From Rhizomys pruinosus (Eukaryota > Chordata > Mammalia > Rodentia > Spalacidae), in assembly GCA_009823505.1 (NCBI GenBank), contig VZQC01001071.1, forward strand, positions 891,092-955,091: a stretch of DNA of 64,000 nucleotides, read 5' to 3'. Within the stretch, counting starts at the first letter, position 1; the number at the start of each line of letters is the position of its first letter. Of the stretch, positions 1 through 10,560 are shown piece by piece. The notes under the pieces were generated by a model. That model did not search any database and was not told the DNA's origin. It saw only the letters and a list, made by a program, of their open reading frames with translations. Position numbers and translations under genes: made by a program.

Positions 1-113
1 GGCTCCCTAAGTGATGAACTGTGACCCAGGAGGTGTAAACTGAATAAACTCTTTCCTCCTCAAGTTGGTGTCAGAGTGTTTTGTCACAGCAATGGAAGAC
101 AAACTAGAACAGC
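1..113 (-). repeat. End of an abundant rodent interspersed repeat
   Basis: On the minus strand this begins 'ctgttctagtttgtcttcc' and continues with 'attgctgtgacaaaac' and 'gaggaaagagtttatt'. The same sequence ends the repeat at 35003-35352. I recognise it as a common non-coding rodent family of a few hundred bases but do not assert its database name. It is cut by the window edge. Confidence 0.6.
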
Positions 114-419
114 AGTAAAAATTATTTTGTGGGGAAACTTCTGGCAGAAGATTGCTGCTTTGTAACAGTAGCTATGCAATTCTAGAAGGTAAAGAACAGG
201 GTGTACATACTCATAAATGCCTATGAAATGTAAATAGAATAACTGCTTGGTGTATGTCTTGAGTCTCTGGCACAATGCACCCCCCCCCCCGTTTTCTAGC
301 TGCCTGCAGTCAGATGCCCAGTCCACATTTGTAGGCAGCAGCCAAAATTGTATATAAGTCCTGTTTACTCATGACCTCCCGGCTTCATTAGACATGATTG
401 CAATGTCAGTTTCATCATG
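114..419. other. No recognisable feature
   Basis: About 300 bases with no repeat or coding signal that I recognise, apart from a run of ten C residues near 280-290. Confidence 0.5.
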
Positions 420-436
420 ATTCTTCCTTTATTTTC

Positions 437-675
437 TTTTTTAAAGATTTTTTAAATTTTATTTATTTTATTATGTATATGAATGTACTGTCTGCATGTA
501 GGTCCATGCACCCATGTGGTGCAATGCCGGCGGAGGTCAGAAGAGGGCATCGGATCCCCCTGGAACTGGAGTTAAAGATGGTTCTTAGCCACCATGTGGG
601 TGCTGGGGATCGAACTGGGGTCCTCTGCAAGAGCAGTCGGTCCTCTTAACTGCTAGTCCGTCTCTCCAGCCCCCA
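437..675 (-). repeat. B2/B3-type SINE, full length
   Basis: This is a tRNA-derived SINE on the minus strand. Its 5' end is 'ggggctggagagacgg' read from 673 downward, and its A-rich tail lies near 440-470. The body carries the family core (cacccacatggtggctaaga, then aactccagttccag). It is flanked by a perfect 17-base target-site duplication, 'attcttcctttattttc', at 420-436 and 676-692, which marks L1-driven retroposition. Confidence 0.92.
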
Positions 676-692
676 ATTCTTCCTTTATTTTC

Positions 693-1126
693 ATAGTGTA
701 GGTCGTTTTTAAATTTTCTCTAGACCAGAGATCTAACTATTCCAAGGAAGTAGAATTAACGAAATGGAATTAATGATTAGGCATTCTTTCTCTGTTTCCC
801 TGCATAATGACTTGAGAGTTGCTTTGTTCTGCTATACCAGTCTACCATGATGCACAGAAAGCTCTGAAATAGTGAGGTATTAGCAATCTCTCTTCCTTTG
901 AATAGTTTTTTACCAGGTGTTTGCTGAAGTAACTGAAAGTAAACTAACCAGGAAACTAGTAGTAAGTGAGATAATTGCTGTGGCATGGTTCTTAATTCCT
1001 TGGAACTAGTTTGCAAGAACTTGAAAAAGTTTGGAGATGAGGACTGGGGAAGTCCTGGGATAATAAGCCCAATAAGTACAATTTGATGGGAGATTCTGGA
1101 GGAAACCAGAAGATGAGGCTAGGATG

Positions 1127-1171
<45 letters not shown>

Positions 1172-2280
1172 GTGTTCAAAGTTTTCACATGGGGATGAAG
1201 ACTCTTTTGGGAATCGAAATAGAGGCCATTTAGGTTATATCCTTTCACAGATTTTTGTCTGTGCCCTAAGACTTTGTGGGATTTTTAGTTCAGCATAATG
1301 GATTAATTAAACCAGTCAAGGAAATTTCCAGGCATTTCATCATTCAGGTTGTGGAATTTGCTTTGCTGGTTGCTTTTAGCCAGGATTACAAGTGAGAAAT
1401 GTGGAAGCAACTTAGAAGGATTTGACAAGAAATTAGGTATATAAATTTGGGGCAAGAGAAGTGTGCTTGCTAAATAAATTTGCATCAATAAACAAAAATT
1501 ACATATTTTGCTTCAGGGCAAATGTCTTGAGGATATGTCAGGGGTTGACTAGATTCCACTTATTACAGGCTGAAAGGGAGCAAAATCATGTAAGAAAATT
1601 TTACTTTGAGAAGACAGCACTGGGTAGCTTGCTTACACAGAGCCCCCTAGGAAAGGGTTTCCCTGATTCAGCCACCTGGGCAGTTAGAGGCCATTGCAGT
1701 CAGGATCAGTGGAGTAGTGCTACTGGTCAGTGTGATAGCAGCCCTTGGAACCATCCACTTGAGGCTGATTTTACATACATGCTGAATGCAAGAGTAAGGA
1801 GGTCATTAGGCTTCCACATGTAGGCCAGAGAGACCCTGAGAGGATGGTGTGTGAAATTAAGAAACCAAAGGTGCAATGGAAACTCCAGAGAATTAGGGAT
1901 GTCAGGAACATAGCACGTGCCTGACTAGGAAATCTAAAAGCAATCAATAGAACTAGTTCAAAAGAGAGGCCATGCCCATTGTGAACAACATGGCAGTGGA
2001 GTTTGGATACTGGAGCCCACTGGAAGTCATATGACAATATTACAGGCTCCAGATGCCAGACCTGGAGATACAAGATTTAATATTAGGGTTTATATTTAAT
2101 GTAAACCAAGTGAGTTTTGATTTTCCTTGGTCCAATTCCTCCTTTCTGTGTCCCTGTCCCAGTCTTTTGGGATGAAAATTTTAGTCTGTGTCCTTGGAAA
2201 TTGTAAATATATAATTTTCCTTTAGATTTTAAAGGGGTTCATAGTTAAGAGTTACCTTGATTTCAAAGTAGACTTTGAAC
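693..2280. other. Unannotated stretch with one long A run
   Basis: I see no coding exon or repeat that I recognise. A pure A run followed by GA repeats (about 1129-1170) interrupts it and may be the tail of an unrecognised retroposon. All reading frames here are short. Confidence 0.45.
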
Positions 2281-2520
2281 TCTTTTTTGCAGTGCTAATG
2301 ACTGAACCAACCAGGTCTTGTACATGCTAGATAAGTGCTTTACCATCAAGCTATATCCTCAGATTCATTTTAACTTTTTCACTTTATTTTGAGATAAAAT
2401 CTTACTCAATTGCCAAAGCTAGCCTTGAGTGCACTCTAGAGTCTAGGCTGGATTGAACTTGTAATGCTTCTAAGACACTTAGCTGGGGTTGCAGGCCTAC
2501 TCTACCAGGTCTAGTTTGAA
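2281..2520 (-). repeat. Two decayed SINE fragments, ID-like then B1-like
   Basis: Bases 2290-2360 read on the minus strand like the ID/B4 tRNA-derived unit ('ctgaggatatagcttgatgg', with 'gcacttatctagcatg'). Bases 2385-2520 resemble an antisense B1 ('ttttgagataaaatcttac', then 'aggctggattgaactt'). The order is not that of a sense ID-B1 dimer, so I treat them as two old insertions. Confidence 0.5.
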
Positions 2521-2747
2521 CATGAACTTTTGAACAATGGTGCAACTATTAAGATTTTAGAAACTCTTGAAAATGGACTAAAGGCATTTTGAACTATGAA
2601 ATTCACATGAGCCTTTGGGGCCAAGAAATGGAATATGATTGTTTAAAGAGATACATTTTGGTGTCAAGTTGACAAAGCTCAAGCTTGGGATAGTCAACTT
2701 CACTGGATTGAAAAGTGCCTAGAAAATCTTTAAAGCACACCTTTAAG

Positions 2748-3310
2748 AAAAGCATAGTGTCCTTAAAAGACTCAAAATGAGCTTGCCACCTGACCAAGTC
2801 ATACCACTCCGAGTATAAACCACAAGACTCATCTTACCACACAGATACATGCTCAGCCATATTTATTGCAGCTGTATTCACAATAGCAAAGAGCTGGAAC
2901 CAACCCAGTGCCCATCAACTGACTAGTGGATAGAGAAAATGTGGTACATCTACAGAATGGAGTTTTATTCAGCAGTAAAGAAAGATGACATAATGAACTT
3001 TGTAGGTAAATGGATGGAACTAGAAGATATCATGTTAGTGAAGTAAAACAGTCCCAGGGGAAAAAAAAAAAACAAGAATGGTATCACTCATCTGTGGATG
3101 CTAATACCAAGTGCCTAGTTGTAAGGCAAACTGAGCAACATTAATGTTATAGTCCTCATGATCTGAAAACAACTGTGTTCTTATATTGTGAATCCCCTAA
3201 CAGGTTCTAGGACTAAGCTACCATTTATTTCTAGAGTTAGGAATTTTTGGTATATGGGTGGAGGTTATGTAGTCATATTTTAGAGTAATATAAGATCAAA
3301 AGAATGAGGA
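2748..3310 (+). pseudogene. L1 retrotransposon 3' end (ORF2 C-terminus and proximal 3' UTR)
   Basis: This aligns collinearly with the better L1 copy at 51490-52045. It has the ORF2 C-terminal stretch encoding forms of 'MFIAALFTIVKSWNQPKCPS' and 'DEWIMKMWYIYTMEFYAAVK', broken by stops and frameshifts, ending near 3110. The proximal 3' UTR follows, ending 'ttagagtaatataagatcaa'. In living L1s ORF2 encodes endonuclease and reverse transcriptase; only the last part survives here. The usual distal L1 tail is missing at this position and a different repeat starts at about 3311. Confidence 0.88.
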
Positions 3311-4006
3311 AAAAACTAGTTTGTCATGACATTATGTCTAACCACAGTATTTATTTTATGGGAGTCCTTCTTAGTATTTCTTATGCAAGGCTGCTTGAGC
3401 TTTTCTCCAAGACTTTTCTAAAATGTTACACAGTAGTTAAAAGTATCAGGCTGGTGTAACTTAGCCTTTCTGGATGCTTAATGACCATACTTAATGCCCA
3501 GACCAATTTGGCCAAGGGTCTTTAGGGATAACTTTGTTCCTTGCCCTCAGAGGTCAACTAAGTCCCAAGGAACTATGTATGGGGGTCATCTCTTGAAATG
3601 CCCTGCAAATGTGAGTCACCAGTCTTCCTGTACAGGGAGGTCTTGAAGACCCACTAAGGGACTTCAGCCAGTGTCCAATCTATAAAGAGGAAAGTCTGCT
3701 CATGCTGAAGAAAGGGAAGCCTGGTCTAGCAAGACCTGTCTTTGTCCTCGAGTGGATGGAACTGGTGATTGAAAAGCCAAAAGGAGCCAGGGGCTCCCCC
3801 CCAAAAAAACCCTGCATGACCCTTGAGGACCAGACCCTCAAGTGACCATGAGAAAACAAAAACCTTGGTTAATTTGGGCTAACTGTGTGGCCTTAAACAT
3901 CCAAAAGGAAAGTATAACCAGAAAGAAATAAATAGTAAGGCCTGAGAAATTATACTTCAGGTATAAATCTTGAGATCTTAGTAAAAAGATAAAAATTAAA
4001 AAAAAA
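3311..4006 (+). repeat. Unnamed repeat family R, plus-strand copy
   Basis: This matches, with many substitutions, the reverse complement of about 8470-9230 over more than 600 bases, so it is one interspersed family. Landmarks are 'ggtgtaacttagcctttctg', 'caatttggccaagggtcttt' and 'tgtacagggaggtcttga'. A short frame reads SQCPIYKEES, close to the C-x2-C start of a retroviral Gag zinc knuckle and paired with SQCPVCKEEA in the other copy. The copy ends in an A run at about 3995-4006. An ERV internal origin is inference only. Confidence 0.55.
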
Positions 4007-4639
4007 AAGAGGACAGTTGTTTTGCCTGTCTTACTGGCAAGTGCAGCTACCCTGTGGCTGCCACTGCTTTTGCCATCCTTCAAAGACATGAGACGCAGCT
4101 TTTCAATCTTCCAATATGGACTGAAGACTCATGTCTCTCCAAGAGTCCGCCAAACCTTTAATGCCAAATGGGGACTGCTGAGACCTCCAACTTGTGGAGA
4201 GAGCTACTACTGGGGTTTCAGCCTCTTCAGAGTATAGACTGCCATTGTTAGAATACCCAGGTTGTATCACAGAGACAAGTATAGGAAGATCAAGACAGGA
4301 TGCGGTGCTTACTGGACCTCATTCGGTGACCATGGGAAGGGAAAACCCCAGTGCAGAGCACAAGGGCAGAACTGATGCTGGTTTGGGCTTGCCAAGGAGG
4401 AGCCTTCAAACATGACAACTTTCAGCCTAATAAAGAAAAAAATCATAATCTGAAGATGCTAAAACCTATGATATATGTGCCATGCATATATGCATATTTT
4501 GGAGTGATGTGTATTGGAGGTATATATTGTATAACAATAACAGCAACAACAACACTGGATCAAAGAACTGACTGAAATGGTGAACTTCTGCTTGAAACAG
4601 TAAACTTCTACATCAATAATTTTGAGAGAGACTGAGAAA
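4007..4639 (+). repeat. Unidentified sequence leading into an L1-type tail
   Basis: I do not recognise this body. It carries 'agcctaataaagaaaaaaat' near 4427-4446, which resembles a polyadenylation signal. It lies between the A-run end of family R and an L1-like 3' end, so it may be the upstream part of a non-autonomous retroposon or an LTR remnant. Confidence 0.25.
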
Positions 4640-4780
4640 AAGATGAAAAACATGCTTGGCAGAATGCATGAACTCTGGTGGGGTGGTGGGGCAGGGAGGG
4701 GGCACGGCTCTAGATTCGATTTGAAATTTTGTATGAAATGCACAAAGCTTCAATAAAAATTGGCTTTGAAAAAAAAAAGA
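4640..4780 (+). repeat. L1-type 3' terminal sequence with poly(A)
   Basis: The order is the same as at the end of the L1 at 52090-52215: 'ggcagaatgcatgaactctg', a G-rich patch, 'gtatgaaatgcacaaagctt', then 'caataaaaattgg' and an A run. The AATAAA lies about 18 bases before the A run. Confidence 0.75.
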
Positions 4781-4784
4781 AAAG

Positions 4785-4915
4785 CACAGTGGTGCAGCTG
4801 CGTATTTATAATCCCAGAACTAAGGTAGCCAAGGAAGGAGGATCTGGAGTTCAAGGCGCAACTTGGAGTATGTAGTAAGATCTTACCAGAAACAAACAGA
4901 CAAGTAAACACAAAG
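4785..4915 (+). repeat. Old B1-like SINE
   Basis: A decayed 7SL-derived pattern in plus orientation: 'tttataatcccagaacta', 'ggaggatctggagttcaagg', then a lost second half with an A-rich end. It is strongly diverged. Confidence 0.55.
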
Positions 4916-6263
4916 AAAAAGTCCACCCTAACACATATCACTGTATGTGCAACATGTAAAAGCATGTTTCCAGAAAGGGTTACCTAAAGGGAGAAGACCC
5001 ACCATGAATTTGGCAGTGCCATCCCATTGGTTAAAGACCCAGGTGGAATGAAAGGAGAAAATATATGAACTCAATATTCTCTGCCTCTGCTTTCTAAGTG
5101 TCTTGATGGGAATTGCTGTGCTCTACCACATACTCTTGGTTATGGGTATACTGAAACTTCTTCTTAAAAGGAAAGATGGAAGAAAGGAAGAATCCACTAG
5201 TAAATGTTCTCTACTAATTAAGATAAACATACAAGGATCAAGTGTTCAACGTACTTATTCAATCAACCTTGATTGAGCACTGACTATATGCAAAGCAGTT
5301 TTCTCATGAATGATTTATCATATACCCAAATATGCTTATATTACATTGCTTTTTCTTGCCACATCAGTAGACTTTTCATCTTTCCAGTTACACTAATCCA
5401 CATTGTCCTTTTCTTCTGTTAAACATCTTACATTATTGAAAGTACAGAAATAAAACCTAAGACATTGGAGAAACATAGAAAGTTCATATTTTAAAAACTC
5501 ATACTTGATATGTAGAACAGGATAGTAGAGTGTTGAATCTTGTCTACAAAGTTCCATCCCTGAATTTGCATTCTGCCAGGAAGCAGACTATCATCTAATT
5601 TATAAACACCAATTTTACAGAGGTCATTTTGATCTTTAGCTTTTATACCAGAAAAAGTCACCAGGAACTTTTGGATCATCAGGAAATGACATTTAGTCAC
5701 ATTAAAGTGTTAAGCATGTTTTCTGAAATAGTTTTGAAAGCTTCCTGAGATATTAGTTTAACAGTACTTCTTGTTCTTGAAACATGAATGATATTTGAGA
5801 AATCTAAACAGATTAGGAAACCTGTCCCTACAAATCCACTGCTGTAGAAGTAACACTTCACCAGAGTAAGTGTATGATTAAAAGACACTATGTACATATA
5901 TAATATTGTCAAAAATAGTTTTAGTAAATCCAGTAAGTTAGGAAGAATCATAGTGAATCTTTTCGTGAAGGGAATTTTACATTATCAAAACTTTTGGTAT
6001 GTTTATGTTTGTGAAGAATATTTTTTGCACACCATTTTTCTGTGAATCTTTTTTATTAACATAAAATTTTAGGCCTTTAAATTAAAGTACTGACACTTTA
6101 GTTTTGAGATATGGAACCTGTGCAAGAATCTCCAGCAGTCTCTGGGTTGTACTGGTACAGTTATCAGTGGTCAGGATGACTCTATGCTATTTCTTATAAG
6201 ACTTATTGCACTTTCACATGAGTAAGTGAAATCAAGCTGAGAAGTGGCCTTTTAGCAGAACTT
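4916..6263. other. Mostly unannotated DNA with an ancient L2/MIR-like patch
   Basis: No coding exon is seen. Around 5245-5310 the sequence reads 'attcaatcaaccttgattga' followed by 'gcactgactatatgcaaagc'. This is the pattern of the mammal-wide L2/MIR 3' end (attcaacaaatatttattgagcacctactatgtgcc type). The rest shows nothing that I recognise. Confidence 0.4.
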
Positions 6264-6280
6264 TGAAGACTAATTTTATT

Positions 6281-6390
6281 TTATTTTTTTAAAGATGGTT
6301 TTCAGCCGCCATGGGGGTGCTGGGGATCGAACCCAGGTCCTCTGTAAGAGCAGTCGGCACTCTTAACCGCTAGGCCATCTCTCCAGCCCC
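6281..6390 (-). repeat. B2/B3-type SINE lacking its 3' half
   Basis: Minus-strand SINE whose 5' end 'ggggctggagagatggccta' is at 6390 and whose body stops after about 90 bases at an A-rich tail. A perfect 17-base target-site duplication, 'tgaagactaattttatt', flanks it at 6264-6280 and 6391-6407. The short form therefore inserted as such and was not trimmed later. Confidence 0.93.
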
Positions 6391-6407
6391 TGAAGACTAA
6401 TTTTATT

Positions 6408-6689
6408 CAAAGTGTATTCATTACCATTGGAAGACAATTATTACCTACTTATGTTCTAATGCTGCTGTCTTTGAATGATGTCATTCTTGTTGGTTATTTG
6501 GTAATGTGAATTTTCCTTCATGAGATGATTCACTATGATTATTCCATAACTTGTGCATTCAATAAGCTATTTTTATAATTTCATACACGTATGTAATATA
6601 TTTTAATAATACTCTTTCTCTTATTTCCATCTGTCTTGTGCTGAACCCCTTCTTCTTTCCAACTAGTCAAACTTTCTGCCTTTTTGTCA

Positions 6690-6730
<41 letters not shown>

Positions 6731-7261
6731 ATGTTCGTGTCTTTGGATGAACATGAGTAAGAAGTTATTTAATGGAGGATGAAAGTTACCACTTAATCCA
6801 TTGTTGATTGAAATGTCTCCCCCTTCATTGGCAATTGACAACTGTTTTGATTGAGGGGAACCATCAAAGAAAAAGGAGTTGTGCTTGGACCTGCCACTCT
6901 GGTTGATGTTGGGGGGAATCAGTAGTAAGGGGGGGATAGTTTTGAATGGATGGTGAGAAAGAGAGCTTTTGAACTCTTTTGTTCAGGAATAGTCATTATG
7001 CTGTTTCAACGGGTTGCTTATTTCTTTTGATGAAGAGACTGGTATGCTCTTTCTGTAGTATTTTTACTTTGTAATGCCAAATGTCACCTCACAGGTGAGT
7101 GGACTTCTTTTACCCATAACCATTCCTTGACAAGCTAGCTTTAAGTTGTCTTTGCATGGATTCTAGATATACTTCCAGAAGATAATTTAAGCTCTTTGTT
7201 CTTTTATTTCCAGTCTTTTTTTCAGATATTTTTCTTTATTTTTTTTCTTTTCATAGGAAAA
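6408..7261. other. Unannotated stretch with a (GT)n microsatellite
   Basis: A (GT)n tract of about 39 bases lies at 6691-6729. The flanks show nothing that I recognise. A T-rich, pyrimidine-rich run (about 7198-7257) precedes the LTR candidate. Confidence 0.5.
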
Positions 7262-7639
7262 TGACGGCATGGAATAGCCGAGAAGATAGGCCTGAAGGAC
7301 AAAAGAAAGCCTGCGCTAGAGTTTCGTGAACTCACCCCCACCCATCGAGCAAGGAAGGCTAGTTTCACTTCTTTACTTCCGAGTACTAACATGATAATTA
7401 GGGACTATGCTAGGAAGGGAAGGGATTGGATCAATTAGGGACTTGTAAATTAAGCCTCCTAAAAGGAGCAATTAGGAAGAGACATATACCCCAGTAGGGA
7501 AGCCTACACGGCTTATAAACCTCTGTAAACCTGCAATAAAGTGAGCTTGAGCTGTAACACTCTGACTCGACTCCCTGTCGTGGTTACTTTCGGTTCGGCA
7601 GTGCGCTTACTCTCCCCAGCCCCACTCCGTCACGGGCCG
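7262..7639 (+). mobile_element. Candidate solo LTR of an endogenous retrovirus
   Basis: The segment starts TG and ends CA (tgacggca...ccgaca, about 378 bases). It holds a TATA box (TATAAA at 7514-7519), a polyadenylation signal (AATAAA at 7535-7540) and then a CpG-rich, U5-like segment ('cgactccctgtcgtggttac'). This order is that of a promoter-bearing LTR of ERV2/IAP-like compactness. I see no clear target-site duplication, no second LTR and no recognisable primer-binding site, so the limits and class are tentative. Confidence 0.6.
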
Positions 7640-8469
7640 ACAGAGTGAAGATCTTCAGCGGCGAGGAAAGTGGAGAGAGTGGTCTTTGCCAACCACCTCT
7701 CTACGACCCCCGCAGGAAAACAGGAACAATACAAAATAACAATAACAAAGCAAAGTGATAACAAAAAAGGGGCGATTTCCAGTTCTTATTCTGGTGAAAT
7801 AACAAACCAATCTGCAGGGCTTGGTATGTACTTCTCTTTTTTTCCCTTTTCTCTTTCTTTTCTTTCTACTTTTACTGCTCTTTCAGGGCTAACAGAAGGA
7901 TATGTGTTTAGTGGCTGGTCCAGGAAGCCTTAAGTTCTCAGTTGAGAAAAGCCTGGTTAATTTTGGGGTGTGTGTCCTTGTCCCTAAACTGCCTAAACAA
8001 TTTCTAGCTCCTGTTTAGTTATGTTACTCTCTGAAAAGGGTCATCCCAATCACCAGAAGGGAATCTGGATGCCGACCACTCTGACTTCTTTCATGCTGAA
8101 AAGGGATGTTGGGTGTGGCAGCTGGGGTATCCCTCATCCATAGGGTCAATCTAGAATACTCCCAAGGATAACGATAGAAGGAAAAAAAAATCCCTGATTG
8201 GTGCCCATGAAATTGAAATGAAGGCAGGAGTAGCTAGATACATGATCTAGGCAGGGGACCTGGAGAAGTAAGAAGAGGGTGAATTCCACTGTCCAACTTA
8301 AAAGTCCATTAGAATTTCTTGACCAGGGGTTTCAAAGCATCCATTTGGCCATGATGTCTGGATTCAGGATCTGCTTTTCAGGCTTTTTAATAATCAGGAT
8401 ATGAGTTTCTACTTAGATAGTTGCTAGAAAGAAAGAAGAAATTTTATTATTGAGCATTAATTAACAACA
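7640..8469. other. Unidentified sequence between LTR candidate and family R
   Basis: The start (7640-7720) is GC-richer and could be leader sequence downstream of the LTR, but no gag frame is visible. A pyrimidine-rich tract lies at about 7832-7885. Part of 8000-8469 may be the 3' extension of the minus-strand family R copy; I cannot set the boundary. Confidence 0.3.
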
Positions 8470-9230
8470 ATAGTTGACTTGTCCTTTGTCTTCAGGTGAC
8501 CCTACTCAAGGGCAAGATCTAAGGTTTTTATGCCAGTTTAACATTATTTCATATAACTTTATGCCCAATATGTAGAGGTACAATTTTTCAGGCTTAAAAG
8601 AAATATATTAACTATTTATCTTTTGGTTATACTTCTCTTTCAGGTGCCTAAGTCCACACAGTGCTTTCTCAAGGTCATTTGAAGTTCTGGACTTCAGGGG
8701 GCACTTGGGGGTTTTTTTGGTGGGGGGAGCACCTGGCTCCTTCTGGTCATTCTTAACTAGTTCCATCTACCAAGGACAAGGTCAGGTCTTGCTAGACAAG
8801 GCTTCTCTTTGGAGCACAAGACAATTTTCCTCTATATTGAGCTTCCTCTTTACAGACTGGACACTGGCTAGGGTTCTGTTGGTGGATCTCCAAGACCTCC
8901 CTGCACAGGGAGCCTGGTAACTCACAATTGCAGAACATTTTAAGAGATGCCCCCCATACAAAATCCCCTGGGACCAACCAACCTCAGAGGGCAAGGAACC
9001 AAATTGTCCCTTAAATCCCTTGGCCAAATTTGTATGGGCCTTATGTATGGGCATTAAGCTTCCAATAAAGATAAGTTACACCAATCTGGTACTTTTAATT
9101 ACTGTAACATATTTAAATAAAGCATGAAGAAAAGCCTAAGAAGCCTCCCATAAACATTACTAAAAGAAATTTAACACCATACGATAAGCAGGGAAAGCTG
9201 ATGAGAGAAACTTAAACATTTTTAGGCATA
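8470..9230 (-). repeat. Unnamed repeat family R, minus-strand copy
   Basis: The reverse complement aligns with 3311-3990. A minus-strand frame at 8792-8977 reads CELPGSLCREVLEIHQQNPS and then QCPVCKEEAQYRGKLSCAPK. The QCxxCKE...C spacing recalls, with an insertion and a missing histidine, the Gag nucleocapsid knuckle of gammaretrovirus-like ERVs. No function is expected, since frames are short and broken. The alternative is an unrelated non-coding repeat with a chance resemblance. Confidence 0.55.
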
Positions 9231-9250
9231 TCTTAAATATAAATGATTTA

Positions 9251-9407
9251 GCCAGGCATGGTAGCGCACGCCTTTAATCCTAGCACTTGGGAGGCAGAGA
9301 CAGGTGGATCTTTGTGAGTTCAAGGCCAGCCTGGTCTACAAGGTGAGTTCCAGGACAGCTGGGGCTACAGGGAGACCCTGTCTCGGAAAGACCCAAAAAA
9401 AAAAAAC

Positions 9408-9441
<34 letters not shown>

Positions 9442-9451
9442 ATATTATATT
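9251..9451 (+). repeat. B1 SINE with (AT)n tail
   Basis: Complete B1: 'gccaggcatggtagcgcacg', 'cctttaatcctagcacttgg', 'gagttccaggacagctgggg', 'agggagaccctgtctcgg', A run, then (TA)n. The 10-base duplication 'aaatgattta' at 9241-9250 and 9452-9461 flanks it. The A-box and B-box region of the 7SL-type promoter is well preserved. Confidence 0.93.
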
Positions 9452-9461
9452 AAATGATTTA

Positions 9462-10212
9462 CTACAAACATATTAGTCTCTTTATTTCCCAAACCCATAT
9501 ACTGCTTTGTAGTTTTTCCAATAACAGGGAACATACATGTTGATCAGAATTAAACTGAAAAAGTTACCAAGTCCATCCAAATTGTCCTTCTGGGGATGCA
9601 TGCCACACTAGGTCAGGAAGTAAACCTAGGTTTTCTTGAGTCAAGCTACTTTTAAATGGGCAGAACACAAATCAAAATTAACACTTGCATAATAGACAGA
9701 GACAAAAATATATTTCCAAAGTCAAAGGTATCCCAGTACTTGTCTATGTCCCTTTAATCTGAATCTATAATTGGAAGTCCAGTAAAAGCTAGGAATGGAC
9801 CGAAAACCAACCATAGCCCTGTGTGGTTATAACCCCATTTAGATCATTAGTAAACTGGCTTTAATGTTTATACTAATTCACTCTAGAAACACTTAACCAC
9901 TTCAATCCAGCACAAGTATCTTATTTTCTACTAAACTTTCCAGTATTTATGCCTATCCAGCCAAATGGAGCAGTTCTCCCAAACACGTCACCACAAAGTG
10001 AAAGCCTTAATGTGACCCTACAAGTCCCAGGGCAGGCTCTGGCCAATCAAATCTTTCCAGATATTCAGAAATGTACTACATAGGTCTGGCAAAAAGCCTG
10101 TGTATCCGCCAAAGATGTTCCACCTAGTGATCAATACCCCCCACAAAAAACATAGCCAAAGTCGATTCTATTTATTCTATATTTAGCATAGCACATATCC
10201 TCCTTTCCTTCG
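9462..10212. other. Unannotated stretch
   Basis: No repeat or exon recognised. It may be the upstream extension of the minus-strand family R copy interrupted by the B1, but the plus-strand copy is too short to test this by eye. Confidence 0.35.
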
Positions 10213-10218
10213 TTTTTC

Positions 10219-10472
10219 TTTTTTTTATTTTTTTTATTAATTTTATTTTATTTCTGTATGGTATATGAATGTACTGGCCTGCATGCAAGTCTGTGCAACC
10301 CGTGTCGTGCAACGCCGCGGAGGTCAGAAGGGTCTCGGATTCCCCTGGAACTGGAGTTCTCCTGGAAGTGGAGTTTCAGACGGCTCTCGGCGCATGTGGG
10401 TGCTGGGGATCGAACCGGGTCCTCTGTAAGAGCAGTTGGTGCTCTTAACCGCTGGCCATCCTCTCCAGCCCC
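10219..10472 (-). repeat. B2/B3-type SINE, subfamily with internal duplication
   Basis: Minus-strand SINE with 5' end 'ggggctggagaggatggcca' and an A-rich tail at the left. Between the two parts of the standard core the motif 'ctggaactggagtt' is followed by a second, near-identical 'ctcctggaagtggagtt'. The same duplication is found at 22090 and, in plus orientation, at 38545, so it defines a subfamily. Confidence 0.9.
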
Positions 10473-10560
10473 TCTTTTCTTTTTTTTAAGGTGTAGAGCT
10501 AAACTCTTTTTTAAAAAATTTTATTTATTTAATTTTTGGAGCTTGCTCTCTTTTTTTTTT

